DNA from: Owenia fusiformis
Taxonomy: Eukaryota; Annelida; Polychaeta; Sabellida; Oweniidae
NCBI GenBank assembly: GCA_903813345.2
Contig: CAIIXF020000001.1
Span: 47,757,885 to 47,821,884 of the forward strand
DNA: 64,000 bases
Reading direction: 5' to 3'
Shown here: positions 11,695-24,213 of the stretch, one piece after another
Numbering within the stretch: position 1 is the stretch's first letter
How the letters are laid out: each line of letters opens with the position of its first letter
The notes under the pieces: model-generated
The model's database searches: none
The model's input: the letters and a program-made list of their open reading frames with translations, nothing else
What the model was told of the DNA's origin: nothing
Made by a program: the position numbers and the translations under genes

Positions 11695-12010
11695 TCCATT
11701 ACCATACAACCATCCTAGATCTATTGCCATACCAGTACAACTCCTATTAAAGATCCATTATCAGACGACCCCTATCATAGATTCATTACTATATACAACC
11801 CCTATCAAAGATCCATTACCATACAACCCCTATCATAGATCCATTACCATACAGCCCCTATCATAAAACCTTTACCATATACAGACCCTATCATAGATCC
11901 ATTACCATACAACCCCTATCACAAAACCATTACCATATACAGACCCTATCATAGATCCATTACCATACGACCCCTATCATAAAACCATTACCACATACAA
12001 CCCCTATAGA
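11695..12010 (+). repeat. Minisatellite with unit of about 28 bp
   Basis: Imperfect tandem copies of CATTACCATACAACCCCTAT plus ATCATAGATC-type linkers, about ten units. The reading frames seen across it are products of the repeat, not genes. Confidence 0.85.
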
Positions 12011-13430
12011 CCCATTGCTCCATATATCTATACCACTTATCAAAACTTCATATACAAGTATACGCTGCAAAAATAATAGGGTAGCTTTATCTCCCTCTTG
12101 CATTAAATAATTCTGAACGAGGTGTGTCGACACCTCTTGACAGTGAACCATTCCGTGTCACTGGGTTTGTTGACATTGCAAAGGAATACAACTGCTCATT
12201 TCAGTAAAACTGGTGATCTTACTCTACGGAAATGAAATGAAATGAAAATCAAATGCGACGCGTAATGACACGTCGATGGTGCTTTATGTGCGCAGAGCAT
12301 GATGAAGTGTGTTTTATATGTAAGCTTGATATCGGAAATGTAACTGAAAAGAAAATCAAGAAATATTTGACTGTAGGGAAACTAAATTAGTTGTAATGTT
12401 AAATGCATAAGTCTTGCAATTAAACAGTACCTCATTACCATCTCGAAATGTCTGTAATTCACTCATTTGCCATTCATTTCTTATTGAAAAGACTCTTATA
12501 AGTGCGCTGGAACAAGATGATGAACTGACGTATGGTGTGATTGCAATCTAATTCCATTATATGTATTGTTGGTTACATATCATACATCATGTTGATTTTT
12601 AAGTTAAATTAGATTTCAGTTTGTTAAACAATCACACCATGCATAATAGCTGTTAAGAAGATATATTCATTACAACATGTCCGATTTCATTCGAAGAGCA
12701 TGTGACGTGATGAAATCCCATGATTTTAAATTTTTAGAAAACAATTTCCGAAATTATACTTAAAAACAAACAATTTTATCCTTTAATATGATATCTTAAA
12801 TAAGGCATAATCGTTTTCAAAGAAAATTTCCACAGTCAATTTGAAGCAAGTTGAAAAAGACCTTTTTGACTTTTGTCTTTGAAGGCCAAATCTCAAATCT
12901 AAAGTCAGATATGAAATTCTGAGAACTTGTAGCTAGATAATTTTGAAAAAATGGTCAGTTTGAAGCAAGTTGAAAAAGTACCTTTTGACCTATTTTGACC
13001 TTGAGAAGGTCACTGAAGGTCAAATCTCAAATCAAGGTTAAAAATCTGAAGTCAGTCTAAACAGCATAAAATTTGTTAGGTTATTGGAGGTGTTTAGAAT
13101 TTGTTACAGACGCCGGACTCCAACCACCAACGACCAACCGCCGCCCACCGTCACAAAAACGGAAACCATAACAATATGACACCACTTTTGGCGGTGACAT
13201 AATAATAATGTCCGAATGTTTTACAAGCTGTTTACGCTATTGATCTTATTTTCCTCTCAACAGTAATGAAAATTTTGAATACGTAATACTTGTAAAGACG
13301 ATCTACAACAGAAAACATGAAGACCCAGGGCAACTATCAAAAAACTAAATTTTCAGGCGAAGCACTTTTGATAAAATATTTCATATGGCATATCATATTC
13401 TTTATTTATACTTCATGACTACTCTACTTA
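12011..13430. other. Intergenic, with an imperfect direct repeat
   Basis: Around 12833-12900 and 12952-13030 the phrase GTTTGAAGCAAGTTGAAAAAG recurs with CAAATCTCAAATC following, about 118 bp apart (the first copy differs by one base). The stretch CGGACTCCAACCACCAACGACC near 13110 looks like a transposon tail. No gene is seen. Confidence 0.4.
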
Positions 13431-13434
13431 ATGT

Positions 13435-13800
13435 CCTTTGTTTTTAACATATAGTTCATGTCTTCTAGTCCAGTCTTTGGACACCTTTTTAAACCCATTT
13501 TCCCATAGCCTGCAAATTTTCAAGATAGCCGACTTCAAGTCTTCCCACGAGAAACTCCCTCAACTCCCTATTCAGCACACCATGAAGGTAAAATCATAAG
13601 GGGACAAGTCAGGAGAGTAGTACATGACCCAACAATGGGAAACCCAGTGCTTCAATGGTTTGTATCGTATAAATAGCATTGTGAGATGGAGCATTATCCC
13701 AGTGCAATGTGAAACGTTTTGCGGGCCTTTTAACTTTTTCCTCTTTGCTTTCATCAAATCTCTTCTGTGGATATTGTTTTTCATCATTGACCTGTGTCAT
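13435..13800 (-). mobile_element. Mariner-type transposase C-terminal remnant
   Basis: The minus strand reads LHWDNAPSHNA (second catalytic Asp region) and, after a frameshift, YSPDLSPYDF (the third Asp of the DDD/E triad). A Trp-rich tail (ENGFKKVSKDW) follows before the end. Stops and frameshifts interrupt it; the first catalytic Asp and DNA-binding half are missing. It is a dead fragment of a mariner/Tc1-type transposase. Confidence 0.72.
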
Positions 13801-13860
13801 AGACTTCCTATGATCACATGGGTTTTCATTATATATTTATCATTTCGGTGACATCAAACA

Positions 13861-14596
13861 TCAAAGGGTCATGTGCAGTATGGCAAGTGATTTCAGACAG
13901 TCATATCTTTCACCATGAGTACTTTTTGGCCATAAAAACAATGTTTTTTATTAAGACAATATGTTTTCTTTCAAGTAAAGTCCCCATTATAGGAAAATAT
14001 CAATCCAACTCTCTGAAAAATTATGGATTAGGGCCCACCCTGGCACTTTTTAAAAAATGTTAGGCTTATTTTCTAAAAAGAGGATCTTGCTTTTCTCAAT
14101 TTAAACATATCAAAAGTTTCTTCTACACTATATGAACAATTTCTGAAAAGGGGATGCGTATTGAAATGCATTAAAGTTAAAAACCACATATCCCATGTTA
14201 TTTTCCCATAGGGAAAATCGTGCTATCCATTGTTTTCAGCATCATTTTGGTCATCGAAAATTGATATCTTCAAAACTAGACTTTCAATACAATTATATTT
14301 TTCAAGATGTTTTAGACCCCTTGTTGAATAATCTTTTCATGCAATAAAAATATTCAGAAAAGGGAGATCCTCTTTTGAGTAAATAGGTTCAATATTTTGA
14401 AAAAAATGTTGACATGGGGTCCCTATTCATAATTTTTCGAATTGTTCGATTGATATTTTTATCATCATGGGTGCTTCACTTGAAAGACAACATATTGTTT
14501 TAATAAAAACCACTGTATTTATGCCCAGAAAGTACTCATGGTGAAAGATATGACCGTCTAAAATCACTTGCCATACTGCACGTGGTCTTTTTCAAA
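13861..14596. mobile_element. Fold-back element with long inverted arms
   Basis: The left arm (13861-about 14150) and right arm (about 14310-14596) are imperfect inverted copies over more than 200 bp. For example GTGCAGTATGGCAAGTGATTT at 13874 pairs with AAATCACTTGCCATACTGCAC at 14562. No transposase lies between the arms, so it is probably a non-autonomous long-TIR DNA element. Confidence 0.8.
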
Positions 14597-14759
14597 GCTC
14601 CTATCATTTCAAATAATATATTTGGTACACTTTCTTAAAAATGCAATAGATTCTGTCTTGTGACCTTTCCAAAAGTCCGACTTTTTTATAGTCACATTTT
14701 CTGAGTCACACTCCTGTGTATATACTTTCTCAAGTATGTATGAACCAAAACTAGGTTCA

Positions 14760-17672
14760 TCATTTCCCGTGTGCCTAAACCGATATTTTATTTTTTATAA
14801 GTTATATTGCTGTAAGGTTAACGACCATCTTGTAAGTCTGTGATTGGTATTCAGCATCTTGTTCAGCCACTTTAAGGGATTATAGTCTGTTATGACCACA
14901 AATCTTCTCCCTAACAAGTAGTATATCATGTATTGAATAGCCCATACGATTGCCAAACATTCCTTCTCTATTGCTGCGTAATTACGTTCTCTTGGGAGTA
15001 ACTTACGACTTAAGTACATGATTGGGTGCTCTCCATCATCAAAATCTTGGCTCAAACTCCGGAAATACCCACATCTGATGCATATGTAATTACCAGAAAT
15101 GTTCTTGTGAAGTCAGGACTACTCAAGATTGTGCCAGAACACAATAGTTTCTTCAATTGATCATGTGCTTTCTGTTCTCGTTCTCCCCATTGTATTTTCA
15201 CTGGTATGGATGTCTTGGTCAATACGGTTAGGGGGAAAGCAATTTCAGCATATTTTGGAACAAACTTCCTAAAATAGCCTGTCATCCCCAAAAATGTTCT
15301 CAAATTCTTCTTCGTTGTGGGTTTATCCATCTCTGTATTGATTCTGTCTTCTCAATAGTTGGCTTGATTGTACCACCTCCAACTATGTGGCCCAGATATT
15401 CAACTTCTTCAAAAGCAAAACTACACTTTGACAGCTTTGTAGTCAAGTTGTGTTTTCTCAATCTATCAAGAATGTTTTTGACATCATGATCGTGTGAATA
15501 AAAAATCAGTGCTTAATACAACCAAATCATCGAAATATGCATCAGAGTATTCTTCAGCTCCTTCAAGCATCCTGTCCATTACTCTCTGAAAGGTGGCAGG
15601 TGCACCATGTAACCCAAAAGGCATTCTGACTTATAAATTTGAACGTGCCGAAGGGAGCTAGTACTGACGTCTTCTCTTTAGAATCACTACTAAGGGGAAT
15701 TTGCCAAAAACCTCTGCAAAGATCCATTACAGTTATGAAAACAGCAGTGGCAAGACCATCGAGTATTTCATCTATTCTTGGCATAGGATATGCATCAAAC
15801 TCTGTAACTTTATTCAAATCTCGAAAGTCTACACAGTCTCGGAGTTCTCCATTTTTCTTTGGTACAAAAACAAAGTTTGAGCCCCATTCACTCATAGATG
15901 GTTCCATTATTCCCTTAGATATCATTTTATCTGCCCTTTCCTTCATCAATTCAATGTATGCCTTAGGGAATCGTCTCAGCCTCTGTCTCACAGGTTTGTT
16001 GTCTTTGGTGTTGATGTGATGGGTAATTAAGTCTGTAATTCCAGGCTTATCAGACAGCACGTCATTGTACTCATCAAGAAGTGCTACAATTTGCTTCTCT
16101 TGCTCTTCAGTGAGAGTTGGTGAAATGTTGAATTTATGTTCATTCTCTTTATCATTCTATAATCGGCCGTTGTATTGGCATGTACTCTTCTGCATCATCA
16201 TGATCACTGTCTCTATCTATATCATCATTTTCAATGGTTTGTAGAGTGAAACAGCAGAAATTATCAGGATTGTGATATCTTTTCAGGAGATTCACATGGT
16301 ATGTTTTTGTCTTGTTGCCCATCTGTATGTCATAATTGACTTTGTTGCATCTCTTTATGATTTTAAATGGTCCTTGCCATTTTGCTTGTAGCTTCATCTC
16401 ACTAGAAGGAAGCAATAATAAAACTTTGTCTCCTGATTTATATTCTATGTCACGAGATTTTTCATCATAGTAGGCTTTCTGGTTGTGTTTTGCTCTGATT
16501 ACATTATCTTTCACTATCTCATGCATTGACTCTAATTTTTCTCTCATCTTTGTGATATGCTTAATGACATTTGTAGAAACATCTCTGTTGGGTTCCCATC
16601 TCTCACTTAGAACATATACTATATATACTACCAAAATTTCAAACAATAATATTAATTACTTTGGCTTAGAATGAAAAATTTATGATTTTTGTGAAAAAGT
16701 CCCGTCATTTTTAAAGCGGCGGCCATCTTGAAAAATCCATCTACTAGTATTTGAGTTATCTTCCGGACAGACGGACTGACTGACTGACGGACGGACTGAC
16801 GGACGGACAGACGGACGGACGGATGGCTTCACTATATCCCTACCGAACTTCGTTCGTTGGGATAATAACAGGTATGGAAGAAAAATATCCCAATTTTTGG
16901 CTCATCTTCTGTTAGCTTTTTGATCATTTTCACAAGTACTCCGTTGTATCTCTCTGTCTGACCATTTGTCTGTTGGTGGTATGGAGTTGTTTTTATCAAA
17001 TTTATTTTCATCATCTTGTACATTTCCTGCATCAATTTAGAAAGGAAATTTGTCCCTTGATCTGTTAAAATCTCTTTGGGAACTCCCAACTCTCCTGAAC
17101 TGCTTCATCAATTCTTCAGCTACTTTCTTAGAATCAGTTGTTTTCATTGGTACAGCTTCTGGGAATTTAGTTCCGTAGTCAGTTGTAACTAAGATATACT
17201 TGTTTTTTCTTTTGGATCTTTCTAAGGGACCAACTATGTCCATACCTATTCTGCTAAATGGTTCAGTAATGACTGGTAGGGGTATCATCTTGGCTCTGTT
17301 TGATAACGTTTTCCTCGATGTCTTTTGGCATACGTCACAGCTGTTGCAAAATCCTTTTACATCTCTGTGAATTCCTGGCCAAAACATCTTCTTCATTATT
17401 CTTGAGGTCGTTTTCTGAATTCCAAGGTGACCAGACAATGGTATATTGTGTGCCAACTCTAGGACCTTCTTCCGACATTGGCGTGGTACTACTACCTGCT
17501 CAACAGTTTCACCACTTAAATTCTCAACTCTTCTGATAATCATATTATCTTTCTTTATGAAGTATGGTGTATCTTGTTGTTCCGCAGGCATATCTAAAAG
17601 TGCTTTTCTCACATTTGATAGAGTTGGATCTGTGTTTTGTAACTGTATCAACTTATCTCTATTTATGTCTCA
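14760..17672 (-). mobile_element. Gmr1-like Ty3/gypsy pol remnant: integrase, then RT, then RNase H
   Basis: On the minus strand the order is integrase zinc finger and D,D,E core (17651-16863), integrase C-terminus with a GPY/F-like module (WQGPFKII, 16646-16152), reverse transcriptase (about 16140-15400; FVPKKNGELRDCVDFRDLNK and a YFDD catalytic box near 15535), then RNase H (15330-14795; CLAIVWAIQY). Integrase runs straight into RT with only a 1-base frameshift at about 16150 and no gag or protease between, so the order is native. Gypsy elements normally have RT before integrase; the Gmr1 lineage is the known exception. Several frameshifts, a 16863-side Helitron insertion with local deletion, and a degraded 3' end make it inactive. 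No LTR was identified. Confidence 0.85.
16625..16862 (-). mobile_element. Helitron-like element fragment inserted in integrase
   Basis: Reverse complement of the 5' part of the 24214 element: the 5' terminus at 16862, a CCGT-type microsatellite (about 16768-16822), then the GAAGATA...TTTGAAATTTT core. It abuts host T at 16863. The 3' end is missing, and so is the integrase segment encoding GFSPYELLYG that copy 1 retains, so the left junction is a deletion. Confidence 0.75.
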
Positions 17673-17679
17673 GTTGGGA

Positions 17680-20202
17680 TAAAACAGGATCTTAAGAGGT
17701 TCTGGACAAATCATTTGATTCTGGACTTGTCATATTTTTTTCAACGAAATCACATCCAAGGGTTGAAAATTTTATAAGCTACGTGTATTTAGAGAGCGAG
17801 TCCTGCCTAGTATTAATTTTTAAAAAAAGTTAAAATAGAACCCTAATTGAGAGTTAATCTAAAACTAACATTACATTGATAAATAAGGCAAATCCTGTAA
17901 ATCCAATCCAATATTTTTTAAGTGCATTTTTAATGAAATATTGTCCAACTATTTAGATGAAACGGTCTTATTCAAATACAAATCATAACATGATAATATT
18001 TTTTCATAAAATATTTTTCCATGAAATTCAATTGAAGGGTCAAGATAAAACGAGCTAATTTAGGTGAAAGCCCTTACATGATGATGTGTTTTCATGACTT
18101 CTTTTATAAAATTCCATCAAGGGGTGAAGATAAAATGATTGAATTTAAGTGATTTAAGGATCACGAGGATATGTTTTCTTCGATATTTTTTATGAGATCC
18201 CATCCAATGGTCAAGGTAAAATTTTGATTTTGATTTGGTATTTTTGGTCACGTGTTCGAAAGATCCATATAAGGCCCATAGAACCATATAGGAACGTCAT
18301 TTTGAATGTCACGTGATAGATCCATATAAGGCTTCTAGAACCATGTCGGGAAAGATGAGGGGAAGCCCATGACACCTGTTTCACGATTTTATCCGAAGGT
18401 TGTTCGGATCATTTCGGTTTTTATGCACTTCATTATTGTACCGAAGTTTGCCGATTTGATTCGTCGTATTTCGGAATCCTGGTGACAATTTTATACTCCG
18501 ATTGGAGTATTTTGATCTACTTCTTATGACGAAAATTCCCGAACCTTGTTTGGATTAATCCGGATTTTCTGACCTACTTTATCTACCGAGATTTAACGAG
18601 TTAACATTCGTCTCATTTCGGAATCCTGGTGACAATTTTATACTCCATTGGCAGGCCTCCTAGACTTCCAACAACGCTAACATCAGTTCTGATACCGCGA
18701 ACTACGTTCCTCGCATTCGACCCACGAATCTCATATCGCGAACGTGAAATCTTATGTCGCGCACCACCATTTCCTTGTTTCCGAACATATTTCTTGTACC
18801 GCGCACAGAGATCCGTTACCGCAAAGTTGCTTGTGAAAACGATTTACAAAAGTGTCCTAGAGACTCTAATCTACTTGGCTAAGGTTTCATTTGAAAATAC
18901 ATTGCCTTCTTAAGCAGGTAGAGGGTTATACAGAACACGGAAGCAAATGCTATGTTGAAAATTTTCTATATTTCAATTTGAACGTGTTATTACATGCCAC
19001 GTAGGCCAGTGTTTTATATGGGGATTATATGTACTTTACTTGTTTACATGAACGTAAATCATTACATGAAGTCTGCATTCTTCCGGGTTTTATCTGGGTT
19101 TGTATTGTCTTATTGGGGCTTTTCGATTTTAAAACAAACCTTACCTACATGGATTTGTGTCTCGGGAACATTTTTGTAAATAGTTATTATTAAACAATTC
19201 TGAAAGAATATAACATATTCGTGTCTTCCCGATTTCAGTCATGAATTACGTCAATTTTGCGTGCAAACATTGGGTAGACGTTGTCATAACCGGATGCCCA
19301 ACGTGTCAAGAACACATAGATACTCGAATGGTGTTGATTGAACATCAGGGTGCAGAGAAATCGTAATTTTACTGAGTGGCTTCACGAAAAAAATAAGCAG
19401 CACTTTAGGCCACCTTAAATACTCGTCAGTTGTATCCAGTTGGAATCCCAGCGTAATTTAAAAAAAAATTAATTATATGGTTGTGGTTTGATTTTACGCT
19501 TAAAACATTTATAACTACATGTACGTCAACTTTATATTAAAACATTTATTATCTTTTCAGTTTTATTAAAATCTAAAAAATAATATATGTCAGCTTATTG
19601 CTTTCTGGAGAACAGTCAAGGTTGAAATGTGGTACAATGAATCGGACACTCATGTAAATCGACATGGTTATAACATTGAACTCAATGCAGTAAATTAGTT
19701 ATTTCTATGAATCACAGCGGGATTGGTTTCATTTTATATGATTGCCAACTCTGGCTGTATTTTTGTAAATGCTTTTGACCGCGGTAAATGTGAAACTGAT
19801 ACGGTTGTGTATTATTCAATTGTTTTATGCCTTGCTCACATTTGCTCCGATTTTCACTACGGCGCCCGGCCGATTGAGTATTGTGTTCAGAAATGTATTC
19901 AATTTTGAACAAAATACTCGCATCAAATGTGACCCAGGCATTACACAGCGGTATTTCGAACATACTGTTGTTGCATATAACCACGACCTAGCCAATTTTA
20001 AAGATTAAAACCATACTCCTTATTCAAATCCAACGATAGGAGCTCATGGTAAGTATACATTTTAACTTTTTTACTGTAAACATCTTTTCGTTAAGCAAAT
20101 CCATGCGTGTCTAGAAGACATTGCTTTCAAAGCTGCCACCAAGCTAAGTGTATTATCTCAGTAAATAACAATCTAAAATTAGATTTCTGTTTTTTGTTTC
20201 AG
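17680..20202. other. Gene-free stretch upstream of transporter copy 2
   Basis: The counterpart of 1013-4236. It holds a 94-codon frame at 18629-18913 (few changes from copy 1) and a 41-codon frame at 19241-19366 with a CPTC motif that copy 1 breaks by one extra base. A stub of LINE sequence remains at about 20095-20160. No gene is established. Confidence 0.4.
20040..20054 (+). promoter_or_regulatory. Strong splice donor, possible 5' leader exon end of copy 2
   Basis: GCTCATG|GTAAGTATA at 20042-20057 matches the donor consensus (exon end at 20048). It lies 154 bp before the leader acceptor at 20202/20203. Copy 1 lacks this sequence and has LINE-derived DNA at the same place. Use as a leader exon is inference. 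Confidence 0.35.
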
Positions 20203-20329
20203 TACGTGAGATGTCCAACCTTATACAAGAATGAACCTCTGAAAGACATCGTTACAAGAGCTACAAAAATCCCACAATGACTATCAAATAATCTTACTAA
20301 AACATTTTTTACGTATAATTAACGAGACA

Positions 20330-23300
20330 ATGACGTTGAATTTTAAATTGTCTGTTCCGGTGCCTTCGTGTTGTTGTGGGTGGTTTGCGAGGGACGCAAG
20401 GGGATGGATGATCTGCCTTGCTGTTCTTATCATCACCGTTATTCGCAGTGGCATCACCTACAGCTTTGGTATCTTTGTTGTTAAACTCGAAGATACCTAC
20501 CACAAACCCTTAGCTGAACAAAGTAAGAATTCCGAAACCTAATTGTACTAATGCTCTTTTCTTTTCGCAATGTGTCCATTTATTATTCTATACACATGGC
20601 TATTCATCAAATTAATCTTTCGAGAACATATGGCAACTGGACCAATTAAACTCAACTACCACGTGTTTTAATGTACCATTCATACATGACTCTGTGTGTT
20701 ATTTTATAATTAGCAATATGCAAAACCATTACTTGATTATGCATTGTCCAAGTGAATTTAAAGTGTTCATTGGCATCAACAGTGTTTATCTTACACCTTT
20801 CAGTAGAATAGACAGTTCAATTAACCCCTTCTTGTATGTTCTTGTTACACATCGATTCATTTCAGATTGGATTGGGACATTATCGTTTGCCATTGCTCTA
20901 TTGTTCTCACCTCTGTCTGTTATGCTGATCCGCTATTTAGGGCCCAATGGGTATAGAATAACTGGTATCGCAGGAATGTTATGCCTCAGCATAAGTTGTC
21001 TTGGATCATCGTTCATTCATTCTCAAGAATGGTTATTTTTAACCCATAGCTTACTCTCTGGAGTTGGCTCCAGCTTAATTTACATGTCGTCCAGTTTAAT
21101 AATAGGGGACTATTTTGATAAATCGCACAACCTCCACGTGCTCACCACCAGTATATTATTATGCGGATATCCTGTGGGTAAGTTCATCTGTTTAAAGTTT
21201 GCAATTGGGTCACTTAATGTTTAAACATGCTTTTATAAGGAATTGTTTCGTGTTTAAACTGAGGAAAAACACCTCTGGATACAAAAATTGATTTTAACTT
21301 CTCTCGATTCCAAGTGTATCTAATAATGCAATTGTATTTATTCTTTTCCATAGGTAGTCTGTTGTTCAACCCACTAAATGCATGGATTTTGGAGTCGTAT
21401 GGTTGGCGAGTGGCTTTCAGGGCATCGAGTGGTCTGATCCTCGTCATAGGCTTAGCATGCTGTACCCTCTTTAAGCCAAAGTCCAAACCGGGATACACTG
21501 AAGAGAAATTAGACGACGAAAACCCTTCGATTGAGGAGGAGAAAATAGAAGAAAAGAAAAATAGCTTTAGTTTAAAGCCATGGTCCAGTCTGAAAGAAGT
21601 CCGTCGAAGACCAGAAATCGTTTTATGGCTGGTCGGCAATTTCCTTAGCTATTTAGGATTCTTTATGCCATTTCTTAATTTGGTAGGAATAATTTAGAGT
21701 TTTATTGGATATATTAAAAGTCTAGTAATCATTTAATCTTAAAATAATGAAATCAGACTGAGTTTGATATTTACCTAGAACATTTCTTCTGTTCCTTTAA
21801 ATCATTGTGCCTAGAGTACTCTAGCTATTTATTTCTCCTATTTAACTTTGAAACGTCCCAAATAAATATCAGTCTGACAAAAATACAACTCTTAGGGAGT
21901 TTCATCGTTTCAACATTTATCATTAACGCCAATGGGCCATGTCACTTGCGAAATCTAATTTGAAATAATTCCATCCGCGATTAAAATACGATTCGTGATC
22001 AAGATACAAGTTTAATTTAAATGCGACAGATTTGGCATGGATTTTTCATTTTAGGCATTCTACATGGACAAACGAGGTATAGAAACAGTCCAGAGTGCCT
22101 GGGCCTTGACCCTTTTGAGCCTGGTAGAGTGTATTGCATACGTCATTTCTTCCATTATCGGCGACTTTTTCAAAGGACGGCTGGTGTTCGTTAATCTGTT
22201 CGCCTCGGTAGGTCTTTGTATCATATGCTTCATGTGGCCCTTTGCAGACGTTGGTTACGATGCAATACTCGCTCTTTCCTCAGGTGTGTATGAGTAAATG
22301 TAAATTAATGTAAATTACGTCATGTATGTTGAGGTGCACCTAATTAAAAAAATCCTGCTGTGAATATGTCCGCCCGATCCCTTATTACGTCATCGCCGTC
22401 GTAAAATGTAGTAAAACTGGTATGATGCTTCAAAATCAAAATTTCGAAATCCATTTGGAAGTGTAGAGGTAAGGCAAGATTTAATGAAAATTATATTAAT
22501 AACTTTATCGTTAACACTAACATGTATGTTATGCATTCTTCTTTATTATAACGCTGCAACTTGTTTTGTTGCAGTAATGGGCGCGTTTCTAGGCCTTACA
22601 ATAGTGTATACTTACGCGGCATCTGGTGAAGTGACGCAGCTACCAATAGATGTCGCTTGGTCGCATACTAACATGTGGAGTGGATTTGGCATACTTCTAG
22701 GACCACTGTTTTCTGGTGGGTATGCCTACACATCATAGTTCTAGTTCTACTTTGTTTAACCTGCCTTCCAATCCTGATTTTGAAATTGTGAAACGCGCAT
22801 GACGGAAATAAGTAAAGATGTTTGTAAAATACGATAGGCATAGATAAACAAAGATGTCGTGTATGTATGAAGTCAATACACCCGTTCGCCCATTACTGCA
22901 AACTCCAATATGCATCTACATTCAGCCGAGAGCTAAAGTAAAGTTTCCCGAAAAATTTCTCAATCACCTTGTTATGGTATGGACATAATTAAAGATCTAA
23001 GACAAAAAAAATGTACAATTATATGATTTACTGCAAAATAAGCTTCACAATTAAAATTTGTATGATACAAAATCAACCCCTTAATTGGCATATTTGGAAA
23101 ATAGACACGGCAAGAAATGCTGTGAATGTCAATTTGCGGTAACTTTAATAAAAGTTTACATCAACTCGTCTCTTATGCTGCAAAGGTCTTCTAGAGGACC
23201 TCCATGGTCCAGTTGCCCTTTGCATTCGTTCGACTTCACTTCTTAAAAGAGAGCTTCGTAGTTTATAACTAGACTCTGCGTGCAGGGTAGTTGCTAATCG

Positions 23301-23647
23301 ACAATCAAATAAGTTTTATTGACATTTTGCACTTGTTTATTTAAGGTACAATCTACGATATACGTCAGTCTTATGATGACGTATTCTATGTCATCGGAAC
23401 TCTGTACCTCTTGGGAACAGTTATATTTGGGACGATAATACTAATTGGGAGACTGCGAGATAAAAATAAACTTGAATACGAAGAGTTCAACGACGAACCT
23501 GTCACAAACTACAAAGACACTTTCAGAGTGACAAAGCGGTCTATATCTACGGGAAATATGGATAGCGATGACGACAGTAGCCGTTGTAGTAGCTCTGACA
23601 ACAAACCAATACGTTGTTCTGAGAATACACCCATTGGGCAACCTTAA
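20330..23647 (+). CDS. Monocarboxylate-transporter-like (SLC16/MFS) protein, copy 2, 501 aa
   Basis: Paralogue of the 4370-7669 gene, with the same six exons and phases: 20330-20522, 20866-21177, 21354-21682, 22055-22283, 22575-22715 and 23346-23647, giving 501 codons plus stop. By my reading 12 amino acids differ in the shared part, and all splice sites are kept, so it looks functional. The start is odd. The copy 1 ATG has become TTG, but an ATC two codons upstream has become ATG. About 18 bases of the N-terminal coding sequence are missing, so the protein begins MTLNFKLSVP. The predicted role is proton-linked or facilitative transport of small organic acids; the substrate is unknown. The copy 1 polyadenylation AATAAA is changed here to AATATA. 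Confidence 0.9.
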
Positions 23648-24213
23648 CTCACCATACCAAATGTGACAAACATAACAGGCACATAGAATTTGTCTGCCTG
23701 GAATGCTGGCATGCATTGAAGAGATACATCTTGCTGTAATCATTCTGTGTCGCCAAGGTTCCACAAGCTTCGTACAATTGGACCAAATGAAGTTTTTGTT
23801 GTAACTAATTAGTTCCGTCTAATGCCTCAGCCATTTGATCTACGGCAAACGTACGGCGGCCATAGCTTCCCAAAATCGAGAGAAATATGCTGCATGAAAT
23901 ATAGGCATTATGATGTAGATTTGCTATATCGATTTTATGAAGCTACGGGCGCCATACGCCCGTCGTAAGAGCAAATGTAACTAAGGCTTAAATATCTTTG
24001 TAAAGTGAATCAAAATCAATAGAATACTGTATAAAGTAATAGAATAGAATAATAGATAGGATGTATACGTATGACATTACACCTGCACACAGATTGCATC
24101 TGTGAATCGTTGTCAAAAGAATTTACCCACCAGTTATCATAGATATGTACTTTAGTTGTTTGAATTATTGGAAATATAGTTTAGATTTACCACTTATGCA
24201 TATTTGTTTATTA

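Noticed and set aside
11627-11866. 79-codon frame with repeated PYNP motifs
   Set aside because: It is a translation of the 28-bp minisatellite.
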